Shown here one piece after another: positions 52,389-56,308 of a stretch of DNA of 56,308 nucleotides; position 1 is the first letter of the stretch, and each line of letters opens with the position of its first letter. The notes under the pieces are model-generated. The model did no database searches and was not told where the DNA came from. It saw nothing but the letters and a program-made list of their open reading frames with translations. A program made the translations under genes and the position numbers. The DNA comes from Acidobacteriaceae bacterium (GTDB lineage: Bacteria > Acidobacteriota > Terriglobia > Terriglobales > Acidobacteriaceae), in assembly GCA_003132445.1 (NCBI GenBank), contig PKXU01000151.1, positions 1-56,308 of the forward strand, given 5' to 3'.

Positions 52389-52561
52389 ATGAACTAGGGA
52401 ACAATACTTCGACTGCCGCTGTCCTGCTGCTCTCGTTACCACTGGTATCAACCGCCGTTACCTCGTAATAGTAGGTGCTGCCATTGGCAATGGTGGAGTC
52501 GGAATAAACCGTCGATGCAATCAAATCAGTGTTGATTTTTTCCCAGTTCACTCCGTCCGGG
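52389..52561 (-). pseudogene. Fibronectin type III domain remnant
   Basis: On the minus strand one frame reads PDGVNWEKINTDLIASTVYS, then TIANGSTYYYEVTAVDTSGNESSRTAAVEV. That is a typical FN3 C-terminal half with its tyrosine and G-N-E-S turn. No start, signal peptide or rest of a protein can be joined in frame. The frame beyond (downstream) runs antisense into the VTT gene. It is judged a relic of a secreted protein. Confidence 0.6.
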
Positions 52562-52694
52562 GCGCGATCAACCGCCCCGCATTTCTGGCCTTCGCTTGAC
52601 CTCTCATTTACAATCCACTCGCTGAATCTTCCGTCCCTGACAAGTCCTGGCAATTCATCGGGTCAGGAAGAAGAATGTTCGAAAGGAGGATGCG

Positions 52695-53696
52695 ATGCTC
52701 CGTTCCCGTGCGACTCTCTATACTGCTGCCGTCGCAGTCCTGTTGGTTTTGCTGCTCAGTTGTGGGGGCGCTCACGACTCCGACGAATATTTTGTTCTGG
52801 TATCCGCGAACCTCCAGGTTCCATATTGGAAGGCCGCTGGCGCAGGCTTTACCAACGCGGCTCTGCAAATGAAAGTTCGCTCCGATTTCATGGGACCGCA
52901 AACCTATGATCCCAAGGCTGAGCGCGACGCCGTCGATCAGGCGGTGCAGAAAAAAGCTACAGGCATTTTGCTCGGCGTCACCGATCCCGCCTTGCTGAAA
53001 GACAGCATCGACAAGGCCGTGGCCGCGGGCGTGCCGGTGATCACGATCGACTCCGACGCTCCCGCCAGCAAGCGGCTGTTTTTCATCGGAACCAATAACT
53101 ATCAGGCCGGCTTCACCGGCGGCGAGCGCCTGGCGCAAGAGCTGAAGGGCAAAGGCAATGTCGTGGTCTTTTCTATGCCCGATCAGTCGAACCTGCAGGA
53201 GCGGCTGCGCGGCTACAAAGAAGCGCTCGCGAAAACGCCCGCGATCAAAATCACCCGCGTGGTCGATATTCAGGGCGATCCTCGCATCGCCTTCGACACC
53301 ACCACCCAGATCATCGGCAAGGAACGGGACAAGGTCGACGGCTTCGTATGCCTGGAAGCGCAATCCGGCAAGGAAGTCGCCGGCGTGCTCAACAGCTATC
53401 ACGTCACCGGAAAAGTTGTGATCGCGATGGACACCGACCAGGAGACGCTCGACTGGATCCAGAAAGGCGTGATCGCCGCTACCATCGCCCAAAAACCATA
53501 CACCATGGCCTTTGTCGGCATGCAGATGCTCGACACGCTATATCATCACAAGCCGTCGTCGCTCGACACCGATTGGTCGAAGGACAGCTTTGCGCCCATT
53601 CCAAGCTTCGTGGACACAGGCTCGGCTTTAATCGACAAGAGCAACGTAGATGCCTTTATGCAAGCCGGAAGGAATCTCAACTCGGCGCCGAAATAA
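52695..53696 (+). CDS. Sugar-type ABC transporter substrate-binding lipoprotein
   Basis: 333 residues with a lipoprotein signal (AVAVLLVLLLSCGG, Cys22). The mature part is a type I periplasmic binding protein, Peripla_BP_4/RbsB-like: VSANLQVPYWKAAGAGF, AVQKKATGILLGVTDPALL, GVPVITIDSDAP, FFIGTNNYQAGFTGGERLAQEL and VVIAMDTDQETLDWI. It should bind a monosaccharide or similar small ligand and deliver it to an inner-membrane importer. No permease or ATPase of the sugar class lies nearby, so it is an orphan here. AGGAGG before the ATG fixes the start. Confidence 0.93.
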   Translation: MLRSRATLYTAAVAVLLVLLLSCGGAHDSDEYFVLVSANLQVPYWKAAGAGFTNAALQMKVRSDFMGPQTYDPKAERDAVDQAVQKKATGILLGVTDPALLKDSIDKAVAAGVPVITIDSDAPASKRLFFIGTNNYQAGFTGGERLAQELKGKGNVVVFSMPDQSNLQERLRGYKEALAKTPAIKITRVVDIQGDPRIAFDTTTQIIGKERDKVDGFVCLEAQSGKEVAGVLNSYHVTGKVVIAMDTDQETLDWIQKGVIAATIAQKPYTMAFVGMQMLDTLYHHKPSSLDTDWSKDSFAPIPSFVDTGSALIDKSNVDAFMQAGRNLNSAPK

Positions 53697-53790
53697 AACA
53701 GGCGGCGGGACCGAGCAGCGGAAAGTGTCTGGCCGGAGCGCGCCGGCGATTGACCGAATTTGAAATCCTCAGCGACGATAGTCTTCCGGA

Positions 53791-53837
53791 GTCATCCCGA
53801 AGTCCCGTGTTTTTTCCAGCGGGACGAGGGATCTCCC
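53791..53837. repeat. Dispersed repeat GTCATCCCGAAG...ATCTCCC, copy 2
   Basis: Shares the start GTCATCCCGAAG and the end GGATCTCCC with 33061-33105. The middle differs but again forms a stem (GTCCCG / CGGGAC). It lies between the 3' ends of the convergent lipoprotein and MlaF-like genes. Confidence 0.6.
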
Positions 53838-53876
53838 TAACTCACATGCCGTCCTGTTCAGCCTGAGCACGCAATC

Positions 53877-54725
53877 CTACGAAATATATTCCTTGATGTA
53901 CTCGTCTTTGCTGTGCGCCAGTTGGCGAACGTCCCCATCGAAGATAACCTTGCCGTCGCGCAGCATCAGAAAACTCATGAGCACGTCGCAGAATTGCCCG
54001 CGTGGCAGCGCGCGCATCTGGTTGGTTCGCTGATCGAACTGATGCGTCGCCATTACAAATGCGTCCTGCAGCCGATGGCTCACCAGCAGGGAACTGGTGT
54101 GGTAGACGTCGCGCTGCTTCATGATCAGTTCGATAATCGTGTTGGAGGTGATCGGGTCGAGACCGCCCGTCGGTGAGTCGTAAAGAATCACTTCCGGCTG
54201 CGTGATAATCGCGCGCGCAATGGCTACGCGCCGCCGCATGCCCCCGGAAAGCTCGGAAGGAAATTTGTCGATGGTATGTTCCAGTTCCACGAAACGCAGC
54301 GCTTCCAGCACTCGCTGTTCAATAACAGCATCGGCAAAGCCTTGTTCCTCGATCAGGCGATAGGCTACGTTCTCTCGTACCGTCAGGGAATCGAACAGAG
54401 CGCTCTCCTGAAATACCATCCCAATCTTGGCGCGCAGAGCGAAAAGATCTTCTTCCGGCGTCTCGGTTACATCCTTGCCTAGCACCAGAATTCGTCCCGA
54501 GTCGGGTTTCAGCAGACCCAAAGCCAGTTTCAAAATCGTACTCTTGCCCGAACCCGCAACCCCAAACAGCGCTTTCGTTTCGCCGAAGGGCAAACAAAAC
54601 GACACTCCCCGCAACACCTCATGGTCCTCGAACTCGATGTGTACATCCTGGAACTCGATGGCGTGCGCGGCCGCTTCCCGCGTCGCGGCGGCAGCGGAGT
54701 TGAGAGGCAAAGTGGGTGCGGACAT
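53877..54725 (-). CDS. MlaF-like ABC transporter ATPase
   Basis: 282 residues. Walker A is GVAGSGKST, the signature is LSGGMRRRVAIARA and Walker B is VILYDSP followed by TGGLDP, with the typical MlaF change Asp-Ser instead of Asp-Glu. An N-terminal extension of about 20 residues and the C-terminal FCDVLMSFLMLRDGKVIFDGD are present. It should power phospholipid movement between inner and outer membranes with the MlaE-like permease encoded four bases upstream. A gene for the substrate-binding MlaD partner is not adjacent. Confidence 0.92.
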   Translation of the reverse strand: MSAPTLPLNSAAAATREAAAHAIEFQDVHIEFEDHEVLRGVSFCLPFGETKALFGVAGSGKSTILKLALGLLKPDSGRILVLGKDVTETPEEDLFALRAKIGMVFQESALFDSLTVRENVAYRLIEEQGFADAVIEQRVLEALRFVELEHTIDKFPSELSGGMRRRVAIARAIITQPEVILYDSPTGGLDPITSNTIIELIMKQRDVYHTSSLLVSHRLQDAFVMATHQFDQRTNQMRALPRGQFCDVLMSFLMLRDGKVIFDGDVRQLAHSKDEYIKEYIS

Positions 54726-54729
54726 GCGC

Positions 54730-55512
54730 CTATTTGTACTTCAAAACGTTCATCAGGAATTGCGTGACAAACAAATCGACCACCACAATCAGAACCGACG
54801 CGGCCACCACCGCTTGTGTAGTCGCGCGTCCAACGCCCTGAGTTCCCCCGCGGGCCGTCATTCCGTAATAACAGCCCACTGTGGCGATGATGAAGCCGAA
54901 CATGACCGGCTTCACCAGTCCCATAAAAACATCCTGAAATACCAGCGACTGCCAGGCATTGCTCCAGTACTGGCGGGCATCGAGGTTCAGAAGAATTTTA
55001 GATACAAACAATCCGCCGGCCAGGCCGACCAAATCCGAGAGGATGGTCAGGAAGAACAACATGAAAACCGTGGCCACGACCCGCGGCGCCACCAGCTTTT
55101 TCATGGGGTCGGTGCCCAGGGCACGCATGGCATCAATCTGCTCGGTCACCACCATCGAGCCAAGTTCGCTGGCCATTCCAGAAGCGTTTCGCCCCGCAAC
55201 CATGAGCCCGGTAAGAACGGGCCCCAGCTCTCGCACCATCGAAAGCGAAACCAATTGCCCAATCAGTGTGATGGAACCAAATCGCTGTAAGGTGTTCGCG
55301 CTCTGTACGGCGAGAACGGCGCCCGTGAAAAAACCGCTCAGGATGACAATCGGCAACGATCCCACGCCAATTAAGTCCGCCTGCTGGATGATGTCAGCGA
55401 AATAAACGGGCTTGCGAAACAGGTTGGCGACGGACTGCGCCGTCATCAAAGTGTAATCCTGAACCGCCAGGACTTTCTGCTTGGCAAACTCCGTAGGCGA
55501 GATCAATTCCAT
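54730..55512 (-). CDS. MlaE-like phospholipid ABC permease
   Basis: 260 residues from ATG 55512; a TTG at 55542 is less likely. It has five to six membrane helices and the MlaE signature: GVGSLPIVILSGFFTGAVLAVQSA, VRELGPVLTGLMVAGRNASGMASELGSM and EQIDAMRALGTDPMKKLVAPRVVA, ending VVVDLFVTQFLMNVLKYK. It partners the MlaF-like ATPase encoded four bases downstream and forms an operon with it. The direction of lipid transport is not inferable. Confidence 0.94.
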   Translation of the reverse strand: MELISPTEFAKQKVLAVQDYTLMTAQSVANLFRKPVYFADIIQQADLIGVGSLPIVILSGFFTGAVLAVQSANTLQRFGSITLIGQLVSLSMVRELGPVLTGLMVAGRNASGMASELGSMVVTEQIDAMRALGTDPMKKLVAPRVVATVFMLFFLTILSDLVGLAGGLFVSKILLNLDARQYWSNAWQSLVFQDVFMGLVKPVMFGFIIATVGCYYGMTARGGTQGVGRATTQAVVAASVLIVVVDLFVTQFLMNVLKYK

Positions 55513-55881
55513 GCGATTCAGAAAAGGCCGCGGCTCCGGCAAGCGCGAGCCGCAGTCTTGACCGAACTATAACAGAGAGCACTGTCCGCTATCAGCCCTG
55601 AACTGTGGAGACCAATTGTTGGATTTGGATATGGAAACGTAGTGAGCGCAATCGCCTTCCATGAGAAGGCGGGTAGGAGTCACGCTGCTTCTCTTCGTTG
55701 ACTTGCCTCCGGTCGCGCCCCTAAGATGTCGTCACTATGGCAGGCGCCGACACGCTCATCGCCCAGTTCATAGCGCCATACCGCATATTTGCACTATTTA
55801 CGAAATCGGCGGCCACGACGTAGACGCTTCATCCCCAGGGACCGGTGAGCAATTAGAAGTTTCGAGAAGACACGATTCTTC
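55513..55881. other. Divergent spacer between mlaE-like and dehydrogenase genes
   Basis: About 370 bases with no supportable gene. Short frames here (e.g. 55661-55900) have no family likeness. Promoters of both flanking genes are expected, but none is convincing by eye. Confidence 0.4.
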
Positions 55882-56308
55882 ATGGAGAACGATGTGGTAA
55901 ATACGCAGATTCGGAATGTAGCGATCGTCGGTACGGGCTTGATCGGCGCGAGCTGGGCGGCGCAGTATCTGGCAAGCGGTCTTGACGTCATCGCGACGGA
56001 TCCCGCGCCAAACGCGGAGGCCAACTTACGCAGGGGCGTCGACGAGGCATGGAAGTTACTCTCGGTCGTTGGCCTCGCTTTAGGTGCAAGCCGCGAGCGA
56101 TTGACCTTCACTGCCGATATGAAGGAGGCGGTCTCGAAGGCCGACTTTGTCCAGGAGAACGTTCCGGAACGACCCCTCTTGAAAATCAAGGTGTTCGCCC
56201 AGATGGACGAAGTCGCTCCTCCGGACACGATCCTCGCTTCGAGCGCGTCCGGCATCACTATGGACGTCATTCAGTCGAGCTGTAAGCATCCCGAGCGCTG
56301 CGTGCTAG
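55882..56308 (+). CDS. 3-hydroxyacyl-CoA dehydrogenase NAD-binding protein (partial)
   Basis: The first 142 residues are visible; the window ends before the stop. The NAD-binding Rossmann motif is VAIVGTGLIGASWA (Gly17, Gly19, Gly22). ATDPAPNAEANLRRGVDEAW, TFTADMKEAVSKADFVQENVPE and TILASSASGITMDVIQ follow, a close match to the 3-hydroxyacyl-CoA dehydrogenase / L-carnitine dehydrogenase family. It oxidises a 3-hydroxyl group with NAD in the cytoplasm. Fatty-acid or carnitine use cannot be told apart without the C-terminus. Confidence 0.88.
   Translation, partial: MENDVVNTQIRNVAIVGTGLIGASWAAQYLASGLDVIATDPAPNAEANLRRGVDEAWKLLSVVGLALGASRERLTFTADMKEAVSKADFVQENVPERPLLKIKVFAQMDEVAPPDTILASSASGITMDVIQSSCKHPERCVL

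Noticed and set aside
55661-55900. 79-codon plus-strand frame before the dehydrogenase gene
   Set aside because: His/Arg-rich with no family likeness, and it overlaps the start of the clear NAD-binding protein in another frame.

Overview
The window looks like a chromosomal piece of a Gram-negative soil bacterium of the phylum Acidobacteriota (class Terriglobia-like). This is inferred from protein content, not from a marker gene. The signs are a large Oar-like TonB-dependent receptor with an N-terminal carboxypeptidase-regulatory domain, a secreted SBBP-repeat protein, a DUF2934 protein, a Ser/Thr kinase with a repeat-rich C-terminus, a secreted PIG-L deacetylase with a signal peptide, several small conserved proteins that I recall from acidobacterial genomes, and many hairpin-rich intergenic repeats.

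Layout. 0.3-4.7 kb: a large P-loop ATPase with a predicted PD-(D/E)XK nuclease C-terminus and a secreted prolyl oligopeptidase, both on the minus strand. 4.8-9.0 kb: tRNA-Asn followed by a C-terminally truncated tyrosine recombinase, two pairs of 46-bp perfect direct repeats, a group of small zinc-ribbon, acidic and unknown proteins, and a TonB-receptor fragment. This reads as the remnant of an integrated element. 9.0-13.5 kb: small conserved proteins, aroA, an outer-membrane beta-barrel protein and a CBS-domain protein. 13.6-19.7 kb: two secreted Ig/beta-propeller proteins sharing an unusual internal membrane-hairpin plus LPAC module, and an XRE-cupin regulator. 20.2-31.5 kb: a carbohydrate block with a multi-CBM GH10 xylanase, a LacI-family regulator and a TonB-dependent receptor; a LacI-type operator sits just downstream of the xylanase promoter. 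31.7-41.7 kb: amino-acid metabolism (trans-sulfuration PLP enzyme, threonine synthase, homoserine kinase) enclosing an esterase / ATP-grasp / GCS2-type carboxylate-amine ligase / M29 aminopeptidase series, which may be an uncharacterised amide-bond pathway. 42-51 kb: DinB protein, amino-acid permease, PIG-L deacetylase, Tat-exported TIM-barrel protein and protein kinase. 51-56.3 kb: DUF2934 and VTT proteins, an orphan sugar-binding lipoprotein, an MlaE/MlaF-type lipid transporter pair and the start of a 3-hydroxyacyl-CoA dehydrogenase cut by the window end.

The most striking non-coding signal is a set of period-7 degenerate tandem repeats at seven intergenic places. Five of them sit at or next to a stop codon, and in two the stop codon is part of the repeat. 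Several complex inverted-repeat (REP/BIME-like) elements occur as well. No CRISPR array, rRNA gene or complete insertion sequence was seen.
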